Shown piece after piece: positions 1 through 9,338 of a DNA stretch of 64,000 nt (positions within the stretch are counted from its first letter, which is position 1; each line of letters begins with the position of its first letter). Both the position numbers and the translations under genes were made by a program. The DNA lies in assembly GCF_013761175.1 (NCBI RefSeq), contig NZ_JACDUR010000001.1, positions 1,054,001 to 1,118,000 on the forward strand, in the 5' to 3' direction. Under the pieces are notes generated by a model that saw nothing but the letters and a program-made list of their open reading frames with translations, was not told the DNA's origin and ran no database searches. The DNA is from Nonomuraea soli. Lineage in GTDB: Bacteria; Actinomycetota; Actinomycetes; Streptosporangiales; Streptosporangiaceae.

Positions 1-120
1 CTCACCGACGGCGAGGCGGGTGCCGCGGAGGCGCTCATCGCCCTGGAGAAGGCGGCCGCCGACCATCCCGTGCTGCGCGACATCGCGACGCAGCTCCACG
101 TCGTCGCCAGTCGAACATAG
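1..120 (+). CDS. C-terminal end of an unidentified protein (partial)
   Basis: An open frame runs from the window edge and closes at TAG 118-120, giving a 39-residue C-terminus rich in Ala, Glu and Leu that looks helical (ends HVVASRT). It stops 9 bp before dinB on the same strand, so the two may be co-transcribed. Too little is present to name a family. The rest of the gene lies left of the window. Confidence 0.5.
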   Translation, partial: LTDGEAGAAEALIALEKAAADHPVLRDIATQLHVVASRT

Positions 121-129
121 AATCGAAGC

Positions 130-1395
130 GTGGCGAGAAAGCAGATCACCGGAGTCGGGCCGACTCCGCGGGGCGGTGCGGGCGACAGCGCCGGTGGCGG
201 TGTCGACGACGACGGCTGCCCGATCCTCCACGTCGACATGGACGCCTTCTTCGCCAGCGTGGAGCTGCTGGAGCGTCCGGAGCTGCGCGGGCTGCCGGTG
301 ATCGTCGGCTCGCCGTCCGGGCGCGGCGTGGTGCTCAGCGCCACCTACGAGGCCAGGGCCTACGGCGTGCACTCGGCCATGCCCATGAGCCGGGCCAGGC
401 GCGTCTGCCCGCAGGCCACGATCATCCCGCCCAGCCACGGCAAGTACGGCGAGGTCTCCAAGGGCGTGATGGAGATCTTCCACTCCGTCACGCCACTGGT
501 GGAGCCGATCGCCTCCGACGAGGCCTTCCTCGACGTGGGCGGGGCGCGCAAGCGGCTGGGCTCGCCCGCGACGATCGCCCGGCTGATCCGCGCCCAGGTG
601 CGCGAGCGCTACGGCATCACCTGCTCGGTGGGCGTGGCGAGCAGCAAGTTCGTCGCCAAGCTGGCCTCCAAGCAGTGCAAGCCCGACGGCCTGCTGGTGG
701 TGCCCGAGGCCGATGTGGTCGCCTTCCTCCACCCGCTGCCGGTGAGCGCCCTGTGGGGAGTCGGAGAACGCACGGAAACGGCCCTCACGCGGCTTGGAAT
801 CCGGACTGTGGGGGATTTGGCAAGAGTGCCCGTTCCGACGCTCCAGCGCGAACTGGGGCCCGCGGCGGGGGGTCACCTGGCGGCGCTGGCCTGGGGGCGT
901 GACGAGCGCCCGGTGACCGCGCACGTGCCCGACAAGAGCATCGGCAACGAGGAGACCTTCTCCGTCGACATCGACGACCCCGAGGTGATCAGGCGCGAGC
1001 TCCTGAGATTGTCCGAACGCGTGGCCTCCAGGATGCGTAAGAGCGGCTATGTGGGAAGGACGGTAAGCGTGAAGCTTCGCCGGGCCGACTTCTCCACGAT
1101 CAACCGGTCCAAAACTCTCAGGGAACCCACAGATGTGGCCCAGAAGATCTACTCGACCGCCTGTGCCCTGTTCGGGGCGTCGGGTCTCGAGCGGGTCCGC
1201 CTGCGCCTCGTCGGCGTCCGCATGGAGCAGCTGACCCCGGCCGACGGTGCGACGCACCAGCTCAGCCTGGGTGAGCGCGAGAGCGGTTGGAGAGAGGCGG
1301 AAAGGGCTATGGACAAGGCGATCCGGCGTTTCGGGCCCGATGCGGTGGTCCCGGCTTCACTGGTGCGAGGACGACTTGATGAAATGGATGCATGA
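130..1395 (+). CDS. dinB: DNA polymerase IV (Y-family translesion polymerase)
   Basis: 421 residues. After about 30 extra polar residues comes the Y-family start HVDMDAFFASVE with metal-binding Asp36, followed by the second acidic pair in SDEAFLDV (Asp130/Glu131), matching E. coli DinB Asp8 and Asp103/Glu104. A helix-hairpin-helix thumb (ALWGVGERTETALTRLGIRT) and a little-finger domain follow. The family bypasses damaged template bases at low fidelity. The GTG start at 130 gives the longest plausible product; a start closer to HVDMD cannot be excluded. No C-terminal beta-clamp motif is obvious; the protein ends RGRLDEMDA. It is preceded at 9 bp by the end of an unknown gene. Confidence 0.95.
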   Translation: MARKQITGVGPTPRGGAGDSAGGGVDDDGCPILHVDMDAFFASVELLERPELRGLPVIVGSPSGRGVVLSATYEARAYGVHSAMPMSRARRVCPQATIIPPSHGKYGEVSKGVMEIFHSVTPLVEPIASDEAFLDVGGARKRLGSPATIARLIRAQVRERYGITCSVGVASSKFVAKLASKQCKPDGLLVVPEADVVAFLHPLPVSALWGVGERTETALTRLGIRTVGDLARVPVPTLQRELGPAAGGHLAALAWGRDERPVTAHVPDKSIGNEETFSVDIDDPEVIRRELLRLSERVASRMRKSGYVGRTVSVKLRRADFSTINRSKTLREPTDVAQKIYSTACALFGASGLERVRLRLVGVRMEQLTPADGATHQLSLGERESGWREAERAMDKAIRRFGPDAVVPASLVRGRLDEMDA

Positions 1396-1587
1396 TGGGC
1401 CATGTGGGGACTAGGTCCGGGGGTGCGGGAATGATCTCTTTGTCACCTCCGGTTTGGTCTGCGTTGGCCGTTTTCTTTCGCCTACGTCTACAGCCTCGTA
1501 TTCTGGGGATAACCGACCGCGAGGTTCGGACACCCCGTGTCGTCCGTTGCCGTCTTCCCCGTTATGGGGCCGTCCTTGGGAGGCGCC
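1396..1587 (+). other. Intergenic region upstream of the DUF3040 gene
   Basis: 192 bp without a gene. It is slightly less GC-rich than its surroundings (TTTTCTTTCG near 1470-1480, TATTCT near 1499), which would suit a promoter for the DUF3040 gene, but no pair of hexamers with proper spacing stands out. Confidence 0.3.
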
Positions 1588-1983
1588 GTGCCGCTCTCTG
1601 AGCACGAGCAGCGCTTGCTCGACCAGATCGAGCAGGCCCTCTACGCCGAGGACCCGAAGTGGGCCAACACCGTAAGGATCAGTGACCCACGCAACCATTA
1701 CAAGCGACGTCTGATCAAGGCCACCATCGGCTTTGTTCTCGGCATCGTCCTGCTGATGGTCGGCGTGGTCATGAACATGATCCCGCTCGGCGTCGGCGGT
1801 TTCGTGGTCATGCTCGCCGCGTGTCTGTGGGGCCTGTCGAGCTGGAAGCGTATGAGTGGAATAGGTGACGCGGCCGCGTCGGGGGCAGGGGTGCCTCCGG
1901 CGAAGGGCTCGCGTCGTGGTAACCGCGGATCCTTCATGGAACGCATGGAGGAACGCTGGCGTCGTCGTCACGACGACCGCTAG
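1588..1983 (+). CDS. DUF3040 family small membrane protein
   Basis: 131 residues from GTG 1588, preceded by GGGAGG at 1578-1583. The N-terminus PLSEHEQRLLDQIEQALYAEDP is the hallmark of DUF3040, an actinobacterial family of unknown function. Two adjacent membrane segments (about residues 45-62 and 65-82) are followed by a basic tail rich in Arg. The start here was chosen because homologues begin with (M/V)PLSEHE; an in-frame ATG/GTG farther upstream would add unrelated residues. It is likely a monocistron: about 190 bp separate it from dinB, and a strong hairpin follows its stop. Confidence 0.85.
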   Translation: MPLSEHEQRLLDQIEQALYAEDPKWANTVRISDPRNHYKRRLIKATIGFVLGIVLLMVGVVMNMIPLGVGGFVVMLAACLWGLSSWKRMSGIGDAAASGAGVPPAKGSRRGNRGSFMERMEERWRRRHDDR

Positions 1984-1992
1984 AACGTCGAT

Positions 1993-2018
1993 GACCGCCT
2001 CCCGCCAGGGGGGCGGTC
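1993..2018 (+). terminator. Hairpin after the DUF3040 gene
   Basis: An 11-bp stem (1993-2003 with 2008-2018, one G-T wobble) closes on the 4-base loop GCCA, 10 bp after the stop codon. There is no T-run, as is usual for high-GC actinobacterial terminators. It separates the DUF3040 gene from the two-component genes downstream. Confidence 0.6.
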
Positions 2019-2145
2019 CGCTCGAATCGGTTACCGCTCCACGGCTTCCTGCGTGCTGCCGTCGTGCTGCCCGCCGGGAGCTCTCGTCGTGCGGCTCAGG
2101 GTTAACCCCCTTCTCAGCGTGCTTCACGCTGCCGAGACTGGGGCC

Positions 2146-3831
2146 ATGCGCACCACGGCGATCATCCTGGCCACCCTGGCGTACGGCCTGTGGGCGGTAT
2201 GGCCCACCTACGCCTACGACGCCCCGAAGGCCACCCTGCTGCTCGTCGGCCAGGTCGCGCTGGCCGCCACGGGCGCCCTGTTCCTGGCGGAGTCGCGCCT
2301 GATCGGCGTGCTCTTCGTGGCCGCCGCCTGGGCGGAGCTGACGGCGGAGCTCGTCAACCGTGCCTGGGGCTGGTACCCGTTCGTCGCCGCCGTGGCCAGG
2401 CCCGTGCCGGCGCTCGTCCTGATGACGATCCTGCTGAGCTATCCGCGCGAGCGGATCGGCTACCCGCGCTTCGTCGCCGCGGCCTGGGCGCTCATCCTCA
2501 TCGGCAACGCCGCCGACAACCTCACCTGGGATCCCGACCCTCCGGGACAGCCCGCGGCGCCCTTCGCGTGGGTGACCGTCTTCTCCAGCGGGGCCGAGCA
2601 GCGTCCCGGCTACGGCCTGTACTGGTTGTCGGTGATCGCCGTCGTGCTGGCCGCGCTCGCCCTCGTCGTGCACCGGGCGCTCAGGTCGCGCGGGCTGGAA
2701 CGCCGCGAGCTCGCCCCGGTCTTCCTGGCCTCGGCGGTGTACGGCTTCGCGCTGATCTCCACCTCCGTCTGGATGGTCATGCCGTGGATCACCGGGGCGG
2801 GCGACCCCATGGAACGTGCCCACGTCCCCGACGTGGTGTCGATCTCGCAGGTCGCCGCGCCGCTGCTGATCCCGCTGGCGTTCCTGGCGGCCGCCGTCAG
2901 CCGCGGGCTGGACCGGGCCAGGGTCGCCGACCTGGTCACCGGCCTGGCCCGCCCGGCGACCCTGGAGTCGGTACGGCAGGCGCTGCGCGACGCGCTGGCC
3001 GATCCGGACCTGGATCTGGTCCTCGGCGAGGCGCCGCAGCGATCGAACCGTCTCGTGCTCCCCGTCACCGGCCGCGCCCACGTGCTCACCGCACCCGAAC
3101 TGCGCAGACGCGACGACGTGGTGCGTGCCGCCCTGGAGGCCGCCGCGCTCGCCCTCGACCACGCCCGCCTCCACGCCGACCTCCAGGAGCAGGTCCGCCA
3201 GGTGGCCGAGTCCCGCGCCAGGATCGTCGAGGCGGGCGTCGCGGAGCGCCGCAGGGTCGAGCGCGACCTGCACGACGGCGCCCAGCAGCGCCTGCTCACC
3301 CTGGCCGCGACCCTGGGCCGCCTGCAGGCCACCAGCGACGATCCGGCGGTGCGCGAACTCGTCGACGAGGCCAGGAGCGGCCTGCGCGCCGCCCTGTCGG
3401 AGCTGCGCGACCTGGCCAGGGGCATCCACCCGGCGGTGCTGGAGCAGATCGGCCTGGCCGCCGCCGTGCGCGGCGTGGCGGAGGCGCTCCCGGTCGAGAC
3501 GGAGATCGACATCCCGCCCGTCTCCGTCAGCCCGGCCGTGGAGACCACGGCCTACTTCGTGATCTGCGAGGCCCTGACGAACGCGATCAAGCACGCGCGT
3601 GCCCGCCGGATCACGATCGCGCTGGCCGCCCACGAGAACGTGATCACCGTCACCGTGGCCGACGACGGCACGGGAGGCGCCGTCCTCGCCCCGCGCGGCG
3701 GTCTGGCCGGGCTCCAGGACCGGGTCGCCGCCCTGGGAGGCTCGCTCACCGTCCAGAGCCCTGCCGACGGCGGTACGCTCCTGCGGGCGGACCTGCCCGC
3801 CGCGCCCTCCGAACCGGCCGGGAGCCCTTGA
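2146..3831 (+). CDS. Membrane sensor histidine kinase (NarL/DesK type, HisKA_3)
   Basis: 561 residues from ATG 2146. The first 250 or so residues form about eight hydrophobic segments. A linker with a likely coiled coil leads to the HisKA_3 dimerisation helix ERRRVERDLHDGAQQRL, with phospho-acceptor His376, and then an HATPase_c domain (N-box ALTNAIKHA, G-box DDGTGGA). This class phosphorylates LuxR-type response regulators such as its downstream neighbour, whose ATG overlaps this stop by one base (TGATG), so the pair is translationally coupled. The open frame extends 31 codons upstream, but the extension is Cys/Pro-rich and unlike a membrane N-terminus. The signal sensed is not evident. Confidence 0.9.
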   Translation: MRTTAIILATLAYGLWAVWPTYAYDAPKATLLLVGQVALAATGALFLAESRLIGVLFVAAAWAELTAELVNRAWGWYPFVAAVARPVPALVLMTILLSYPRERIGYPRFVAAAWALILIGNAADNLTWDPDPPGQPAAPFAWVTVFSSGAEQRPGYGLYWLSVIAVVLAALALVVHRALRSRGLERRELAPVFLASAVYGFALISTSVWMVMPWITGAGDPMERAHVPDVVSISQVAAPLLIPLAFLAAAVSRGLDRARVADLVTGLARPATLESVRQALRDALADPDLDLVLGEAPQRSNRLVLPVTGRAHVLTAPELRRRDDVVRAALEAAALALDHARLHADLQEQVRQVAESRARIVEAGVAERRRVERDLHDGAQQRLLTLAATLGRLQATSDDPAVRELVDEARSGLRAALSELRDLARGIHPAVLEQIGLAAAVRGVAEALPVETEIDIPPVSVSPAVETTAYFVICEALTNAIKHARARRITIALAAHENVITVTVADDGTGGAVLAPRGGLAGLQDRVAALGGSLTVQSPADGGTLLRADLPAAPSEPAGSP

Positions 3832-4481
3832 TGCGGATCATGCTCTGCGACGACTCGGCCCTCTTCCGCCACGGCGTCGCCCTCCTGCTCCAGACGGTGG
3901 GCGTGGAGGTCGCCGGTCAGGCGGGCAACCTGGCCGAGCTGCACGAGCTGCTCGCAACGGATGTGCCGGACGCGGTGATCCTCGACATCAGGATGCCGCC
4001 CACCTTCACCGACGAGGGGCTGGCCGGCGCCGCCGACCTGAGGGCCGCCCATCCGGGGCTGGGCCTGCTGGTGCTGTCGACCTACGCCGAGAGCGCCTAC
4101 GCCAGGCAGCTGCTGGAGATCGGCCCGTCCGGCGTGGGCTACCTGCTGAAGGACCGGGTCGACGACGCGGCCACCGTGCGCGACGCGTTGTCGCGCGTGA
4201 TCGCGGGGGAGTCGGTCATCGACAGCGAGATCGTCTCGCGGCTGTTCACCCGGCGCACCGCCGTCTCCGGCCTCGACAGCCTGACAGAGCGCGAGCAGTC
4301 CGTTCTCACACTGATGGCGGAGGGCCGCTCCAACGTCGCCATCAGCAGGCGGCTGCACCTGGGCGTCAAGACCGTGGAGACGCACATCGCCGCCATCTTC
4401 GGCAAGCTCGGCCTGGAGCCGGGCGCCGACGACAACCGCCGGGTGCTGGCCGTCCTGACCTGGGTGCAGTCGGGCGGGTGA
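3831..4481 (+). CDS. LuxR/NarL-family response regulator
   Basis: 216 residues. The receiver domain has Asp7/Asp8, phospho-acceptor Asp52 (AVILDIRMPP) and conserved Lys107 (YLLKD). The C-terminal GerE helix-turn-helix spans about residues 150-195 (LTEREQSVLTLMAEGRSN, KTVETHIAAIFGKLGL). It is the expected partner of the histidine kinase just upstream. Target genes are not visible; the neighbouring convergent operon (transglutaminase/DUF58/MoxR) is a possible but unsupported candidate. Confidence 0.92.
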   Translation: MRIMLCDDSALFRHGVALLLQTVGVEVAGQAGNLAELHELLATDVPDAVILDIRMPPTFTDEGLAGAADLRAAHPGLGLLVLSTYAESAYARQLLEIGPSGVGYLLKDRVDDAATVRDALSRVIAGESVIDSEIVSRLFTRRTAVSGLDSLTEREQSVLTLMAEGRSNVAISRRLHLGVKTVETHIAAIFGKLGLEPGADDNRRVLAVLTWVQSGG

Positions 4482-4503
4482 ACCCCTCGGGGACCACCCG
4501 CCC
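4472..4503. terminator. Bidirectional terminator between convergent genes
   Basis: A 9-bp perfect stem GGGCGGGTG (4472-4480) with CACCCGCCC (4495-4503) encloses a smaller CCCC/GGGG pairing. It includes the last codons and stop of the response-regulator gene and sits 7 bp past the end of the convergent transglutaminase gene. It can serve both strands. Confidence 0.6.
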
Positions 4504-4509
4504 GACCGA

Positions 4510-6963
4510 TCACCTGTTGACCAGCTCCCGCGACGTCGTCTCCTCCTCGGAGCCGCCGCGCCGCAGCCGGATGTTCTCCAGCCGGTCGAAGCCGTCGAGC
4601 AGCTTCTCGCCCAGGCCGCGGATACGCTGCATGGTCGAGGGAGGCATCAGCGCCGCCCTCAGCCTGCGGCCGCGCGTCACCGTGTCGGCCAGCGCCCGCC
4701 GTACCGTCTTGAGATGCGGCTTGAGCGGATCGATGACGCCGGGCTCGCGGGCGAACAGCACCCGCTCGACCGCCGTGGAGATCGCCGCGATGGCCTTCGC
4801 CGCGTCGGCGTCGAACTCCAGCTGCTCGGTCAGCCGCCTGGCCAGCGCCCTGGGCGTCTCGCTGGGCTGCCTGGCCATGCCGTAGTCGCACAGCACGTCG
4901 TCGAGCTCGGCCCAGGCTGCGGCCACCGGCGGGCTGACCCGCGCGGTCTTGGCCGTCACCTCGTCCGACGGCCCCGAGATCCTCCACGACAGCGACCGCA
5001 CCCGCCTGCTCCTGGTGACCAGGCGCATCGCGGCGGGGATGAGCAGGAGCAGCAGCAACGCCGCCGCGCCCAGCCCGATCTTGCCCCAGAGCGGCATGCC
5101 CTCCTCGACCATGAGGCTGCCGTTGCCCGCCAGCCGGTCCTGCTCCAGCTCGCGGATGTTGCGCAGGGCGTTGGGGTTCAGGGACGGCACCTCGCCGACC
5201 TCGGGGTTGACCGTGTTGTCGGGGCCGGTCGTGCTGGAGCTCTGCTCCGTCGGGCGCACCGTGTACCCGGGCACCCGGGCGGTGCCCTGGCCCAGCGGCG
5301 CGGAGGCCGTCGGGGTGGGCTCGAAGGCCAGCCAGCCGACGCCCTCGAAGTACAGCTCAGGCCAGGCGTGCATGTCGGCGGTCGTGACCTGGAAACCGTT
5401 CTCGACCTTGCTGCCGCCGGTGTAGCCGATGGCCACCCTGGCGGGGATGCCCACCGCGCGTGCCAGCAGCGCCATGGCGGCCGCGTACTGCTCGCAGTAG
5501 CCCGTCTTGCTGTAGATCAGGAAGTCGACCAGGGCGTTGTTGTTCTGCCCCTGCGTCTGCAGGCTGTAGGTGAAGCCGTTCGTCTTGTCGGTGAACAGCT
5601 CCTGGAGCATGGTCGCCGCTTCGTACGGGTTCTTCGCCTTGGCGGTGGTCGTGTCGGCCAGATCCCTGATCTCCTGCGGGAAGCCGGGCGGCAGCTCCAG
5701 CAGCTTCTGCTCGACCCGGTCGGCCGGGGCCGGCTGGGAGGCGGCCAGCAGCTCGGGCGTGGGCTTCGGCTCGATGCTGGAGACCTCGTACTCCATGCCC
5801 GAGGCGTCCTCCTCGGTGGTGAAGACCATCAGGCTGCTGACGTCGGCACGCCAGTCGCCGTCGGCCCGCACCTGGGAGGCGGGGTAGGGGGTCGGCAGGA
5901 ACCGGAGATCCTCGACCTCCTCACTGATCTGGATCTTGGTGTTGACCTCCTGCACCGGAGTGCTGTCGCCCAGGCCGGGCGGCCGGGGGAGCGGGCCGTT
6001 CTCGGTCCTGTTCTCCGGCGCGCCCTTGGGCGGCGTCATGCGGAACTGCTCGCCGTCGAAGACGTCGAGCGAGTAGATCCGCAGGTACCTGGGCTGGTTG
6101 TCGCTGTTGGAGTAGGTCAGCACCGTGCGCTTCTCCGGAAGCTGCAGCTGACCCTTCAGACCGGCCACCGGATCGGGGATGGTGATGGAGTTGCCGCTGC
6201 CGCCCCTGCCCGAGCCGCCCACGCCGAAGGTGAACGGCTGGAACGGCTCCATCGTGGGCACCAGCGCCGGCAGCACCAGCGCCGCGCCGATCGCGGCGAA
6301 CCCGATCCGCTTGCCCGACAGCCGCAGCCCGCGGGTGTCGGCGGTGTCACGCGGGCCCGAGGTGGCGTGGCGGGTCCTGCGCACCAGCACCGCGCGTCCC
6401 CAGTGGCCGATGCGCTCGCGCCCGTCGGCGATGAGCAGGCCGGTGAAGCCGAGCGCGGCGATGATGAACGACGGCCAGCCGATCGGATCGCTGAGGATCG
6501 TCGCCGGCACGGTGACCAGCGCCAGCAGCGGCAGTCCCGCCAGGGCCGCCCGGCGCAGCCGCGTGGACAGCAGGTCGACGATGATCGCGATCCCGCCCAC
6601 GCCCGTGGTGGTCAGCAGCGACACACCCGTGTTGGAGGGCACCGGCGCGGCGTACCGCTGGATGTCGGCCCAGCCCGCGGCGTACAGCTTGCCCAGGTGC
6701 GGGATGGAGTCGGTGGTCGGGAAGAGCAGCGCCCAGGCCTTGGTGCCGCTGAAGACGGCCGTGATGTAGAGCAGCATCGCCAGCACGCCGACGAACGGCG
6801 CCGCCCAGGCGGGCAGGGCGAGCTTGCCCGACAGCACGCTCGCGCCGAACACCACCACCACGGCTCCGAGCGAGCCCCAGAACCAGCCGCCGCCCGACAG
6901 CAGCGGGTAGAGCACGATCGCCACGGCGAACGTGGCCACGGCCGACGCCAGCGAGAGCCTCAT
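4510..6963 (-). CDS. TgpA-like membrane protein with DUF3488 and transglutaminase domain
   Basis: 817 residues. The N-terminal third holds about six membrane helices (DUF3488/TgpA-N type), then a large extracytoplasmic part with a transglutaminase-like fold: catalytic Cys490 in GYCEQYAAAMALLAR, His532 in ADMHAWPELYF, and the following FEPTP strand. A last membrane helix (about 625-650, LGAAALLLLLLIPAAM) precedes a cytoplasmic DUF4129-like domain (ETPRALARRL). Family members are membrane enzymes linked to cell-envelope maintenance; the substrate is unknown. The ATG overlaps the stop of the upstream DUF58 gene by 4 bp. It is the third gene of a moxR-DUF58-transglutaminase operon, a very common actinobacterial trio. 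Confidence 0.9.
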   Translation of the reverse strand: MRLSLASAVATFAVAIVLYPLLSGGGWFWGSLGAVVVVFGASVLSGKLALPAWAAPFVGVLAMLLYITAVFSGTKAWALLFPTTDSIPHLGKLYAAGWADIQRYAAPVPSNTGVSLLTTTGVGGIAIIVDLLSTRLRRAALAGLPLLALVTVPATILSDPIGWPSFIIAALGFTGLLIADGRERIGHWGRAVLVRRTRHATSGPRDTADTRGLRLSGKRIGFAAIGAALVLPALVPTMEPFQPFTFGVGGSGRGGSGNSITIPDPVAGLKGQLQLPEKRTVLTYSNSDNQPRYLRIYSLDVFDGEQFRMTPPKGAPENRTENGPLPRPPGLGDSTPVQEVNTKIQISEEVEDLRFLPTPYPASQVRADGDWRADVSSLMVFTTEEDASGMEYEVSSIEPKPTPELLAASQPAPADRVEQKLLELPPGFPQEIRDLADTTTAKAKNPYEAATMLQELFTDKTNGFTYSLQTQGQNNNALVDFLIYSKTGYCEQYAAAMALLARAVGIPARVAIGYTGGSKVENGFQVTTADMHAWPELYFEGVGWLAFEPTPTASAPLGQGTARVPGYTVRPTEQSSSTTGPDNTVNPEVGEVPSLNPNALRNIRELEQDRLAGNGSLMVEEGMPLWGKIGLGAAALLLLLLIPAAMRLVTRSRRVRSLSWRISGPSDEVTAKTARVSPPVAAAWAELDDVLCDYGMARQPSETPRALARRLTEQLEFDADAAKAIAAISTAVERVLFAREPGVIDPLKPHLKTVRRALADTVTRGRRLRAALMPPSTMQRIRGLGEKLLDGFDRLENIRLRRGGSEEETTSRELVNR

Positions 6964-8216
6964 GCCGCACCTCCCGTGAGCGTGAAACGGTTCTTGTTGG
7001 CCGCGTCAGGCCAGACGGCGGCGATGGAGGCGCCCGCGGGCAGCCTGACGATGCGCCAGCCGAACCCCGCCATCAGGTTCGTCACCGTCTGGTAGTTCTC
7101 CGCCGAGCCGTACGAGCGCACGTCCCACGACTCCACGTCCATCAGGACGGCCACGCCCGTGACGCCGCCGTGGCGCAGCTTGGCCAGGTCTCTGGCCTCC
7201 TCGGGGTCCAGCGAGCCCAGCACCGCCACGATCAGACCGTCGCCGCCGTCCTGCCGCAGGGCGGAGATGCCCATGTCGAGTGAGCGGTTGGGGCTGCCCT
7301 TGACCACGGCCAGGGTGTCGAGCAGCGAGTGGGACACGCCGCTGTCGGTCAGGTGCTCGGCGCCCTGGTCGGTGACCAGCCGCAGGCCCAGGCCCTCGTG
7401 CGCCAGGTGCACGCCGATCGAGGCCGCCGCAGAGACCGCCACCTCGAAGGAGGAGCGCGGGCCCTCGCCGCGGTGGGCGTAGCGGCGGGTGTCGAGCAGG
7501 AGCGCGCCGCGGCTCTGCCACTGCTGCTCCTCGCGGCGCACCATCAGCTCGCCGTGCCGCGCGGTCGAGCGCCAGTGCACCCGCCGCAGGTCGTCGCCCT
7601 GCCGGTACTCGCGAGGCGCCACGTCGTCGTCGCCGGCCGCCGCCACCGACCGGGTACGGCTGTCGCCGCCGCCCGTCCACTCTCCCGACAGCCGCACGTG
7701 AGGCAGGGAGAGCACCTGGGGCGTGACCGTGAGCGTGTCGGTGATGGTGAAGGCACGCGTCAGCTCGACCAGGCCGAAGGGGTCGGTGATCCGTACGGCC
7801 AGCGGGCCGATGGAGAAGCGGCCCCGCAGGTCCGAGCGGACCCGGTAGTCGATCTCGCGGATGCCGCGCGCCTCCACCCGGTCGAGCACGAACCGGGGAC
7901 GCACGCCCAGCGCGTAAGGGACGGTGTCCTCGATCAGCAACAGCCCGGTGGGCAGCCGGGTGACGTTCTCCAGGCGCAGCGTCACCGTGGTCTCGCCGCC
8001 CGCCTCCACGCGTGCGGGCGACAACCGCCGCGCGCACGACAGGCGGTACCTGGTGCGCGCCACCACCATCGCCGCCAGCAGCGGCAGGGAGGCGATCAGC
8101 ACGCCGATCCGCAGCAGATCGTGCTCGCCCAGCAGCACCGCCATGAGCAGGGCTGCCACCCCCGCCGCGAGGAAGGAGCGGCCGCGTGAGGTGAGAGCGC
8201 TGAGTCCGGCTCTCAT
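6960..8216 (-). CDS. DUF58 domain-containing membrane protein
   Basis: 418 residues. Two hydrophobic segments near residues 15-50 are followed by a beta-rich region and the DUF58 signature [22 protein letters not shown] around residue 200, then a von Willebrand A-like part with a shortened metal site. DUF58 proteins are usually encoded beside MoxR ATPases, which are thought to act on them as chaperones. The start (ATG 8216) has AGGAGG 8 bases upstream and is the third of three ATGAGAGCCGG copies produced by a 44-bp tandem repeat; the other two are out of frame with this gene. Its stop overlaps the transglutaminase start (ATGA). Confidence 0.9.
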   Translation of the reverse strand: MRAGLSALTSRGRSFLAAGVAALLMAVLLGEHDLLRIGVLIASLPLLAAMVVARTRYRLSCARRLSPARVEAGGETTVTLRLENVTRLPTGLLLIEDTVPYALGVRPRFVLDRVEARGIREIDYRVRSDLRGRFSIGPLAVRITDPFGLVELTRAFTITDTLTVTPQVLSLPHVRLSGEWTGGGDSRTRSVAAAGDDDVAPREYRQGDDLRRVHWRSTARHGELMVRREEQQWQSRGALLLDTRRYAHRGEGPRSSFEVAVSAAASIGVHLAHEGLGLRLVTDQGAEHLTDSGVSHSLLDTLAVVKGSPNRSLDMGISALRQDGGDGLIVAVLGSLDPEEARDLAKLRHGGVTGVAVLMDVESWDVRSYGSAENYQTVTNLMAGFGWRIVRLPAGASIAAVWPDAANKNRFTLTGGAA

Positions 8217-8304
8217 GGCCCGGCCCTCCTCGTCAGGGTCATCGCCGCGCCGGCTCTCATGGCCCGGCCCTTCTCGTCACTGTCCTCGCCGTACCGGCTC
8301 TCAT
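8217..8304 (-). repeat. 44-bp tandem repeat carrying two tiny coupled ORFs
   Basis: Two 44-bp units (8261-8304 and 8217-8260, 38/44 identical) each begin ATGAGAGCCGG on the minus strand, and the DUF58 gene begins with a third ATGAGAGCCGG. Because 44 is not a multiple of 3, each unit opens a 15-codon frame ([15 protein letters not shown] and [15 protein letters not shown]) whose TGA overlaps the next ATG as ATGA. The first ATG also overlaps the moxR stop in the same way. The result is an unbroken chain moxR, mini-ORF 1, mini-ORF 2, DUF58, all joined by 4-bp overlaps. I infer an ancestral moxR/DUF58 ATGA junction that was duplicated. Confidence 0.85.
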
Positions 8305-9338
8305 CGGCCTCGGGTCTCCGGGACCGGCACGCGCCGGATCAGCTCGGAGACGACCTGGTCGGGGGTACGGCGCTGGCCGTGCGCCTCGACGCTGGGCAGC
8401 AGCCGGTGGGCCAGCACGGGCACCGCCAGCTCCTGAAGGTCGTCGGGGATGACGTAGTCGCGGTTGGACAGCGCCGCGTGGGCGCGCGCCGCCCTGATCA
8501 GCTGCAGCGTCGAGCGCGGCGAGGCGCCCAGGCGCAGGTCGGGGGAGTGGCGGGTGGCCACGACCAGATCGATGGCGTACTTCTTGACCGCCTGGGAGAC
8601 GTAGACGCCGCGCACCGCCTCGATCAGCGCCTTCACCTCCTCCGTGGTGGCGACCGGCTGCAGCTTGTCGATCGGCGAGGTGCCGCCGTGCACGTCGAGC
8701 ATCTCCAGCTCGGCGGCGGGCTCGGGGTAGCCCATGGCCACGCGCGCCGTGAAGCGGTCGCGCTGCGCCTCGGGAAGGGGGTAGGTGCCCTCCATCTCAA
8801 TGGGGTTCTGCGTGGCGATGACCATGAACGGGGTCTCGAGCTCGTAGGTCACGCCGTCGACGGTGACCTGGTGCTCCTCCATGCACTCCAGCAGCGCCGA
8901 CTGGGTCTTGGGCGAGGCCCGGTTGATCTCGTCGCCGACCACGATGTTGGCGAAGATCGGGCCCGGCTTGAACTCGAACTCCCTGGTCTGCTGGTTGTAG
9001 GCGCTGACCCCGGTGATGTCGCTGGGCAGCAGGTCGGGAGTGAACTGCACGCGCCGCACCGACGAGTCGATGGAGCGCGCCAAGGCCTTGGCCAGCATCG
9101 TCTTGCCCACACCCGGCACGTCCTCGATGAGGAGGTGGCCCTCGGCGAGCATGACGGTCACAGTGAGGCGGACGGCGTCGCTCTTGCCCTCGATCACCGA
9201 TTCGATCGCCTGCCGAATCCGGTGAGCCGTGGACACCAGCTCATCGAGCTGAGGCGGGACGTCATGGGTTACTGCCACCAGGCCTCCATGAGAGATGTGA
9301 AGGCTTTCCCGCGCGGGGGTGCTATTTGCGGGAGCCAT
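8301..9338 (-). CDS. MoxR-family AAA+ ATPase
   Basis: 345 residues. Walker [18 protein letters not shown] and Walker [20 protein letters not shown] are intact, followed by the AAA lid domain. MoxR ATPases act as chaperones that help assemble or activate partner proteins, commonly the adjacent DUF58/VWA proteins. The ATG at 9338 has AAGGAA about 5 bases upstream; a GTG 20 codons in (VAVTHDVPP) is an alternative start. It is the first gene of the minus-strand operon and is divergent from mraZ across a 416-bp region holding GTGGAG-type boxes on both strands. Confidence 0.9.
   Translation of the reverse strand: MAPANSTPARESLHISHGGLVAVTHDVPPQLDELVSTAHRIRQAIESVIEGKSDAVRLTVTVMLAEGHLLIEDVPGVGKTMLAKALARSIDSSVRRVQFTPDLLPSDITGVSAYNQQTREFEFKPGPIFANIVVGDEINRASPKTQSALLECMEEHQVTVDGVTYELETPFMVIATQNPIEMEGTYPLPEAQRDRFTARVAMGYPEPAAELEMLDVHGGTSPIDKLQPVATTEEVKALIEAVRGVYVSQAVKKYAIDLVVATRHSPDLRLGASPRSTLQLIRAARAHAALSNRDYVIPDDLQELAVPVLAHRLLPSVEAHGQRRTPDQVVSELIRRVPVPETRGR

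Noticed and set aside
2053..2145. Upstream start for the histidine kinase adding 31 residues
   Set aside because: The added residues are Cys/Pro-rich and not membrane-like; ATG 2146 begins directly with the first membrane helix.
1411..3633. A 740-codon open frame on the minus strand across DUF3040 and the histidine kinase
   Set aside because: It crosses two clearly coding genes and an intergenic terminator, has no recognisable domain, and is Arg/Gly/His-rich as expected for an antisense frame.
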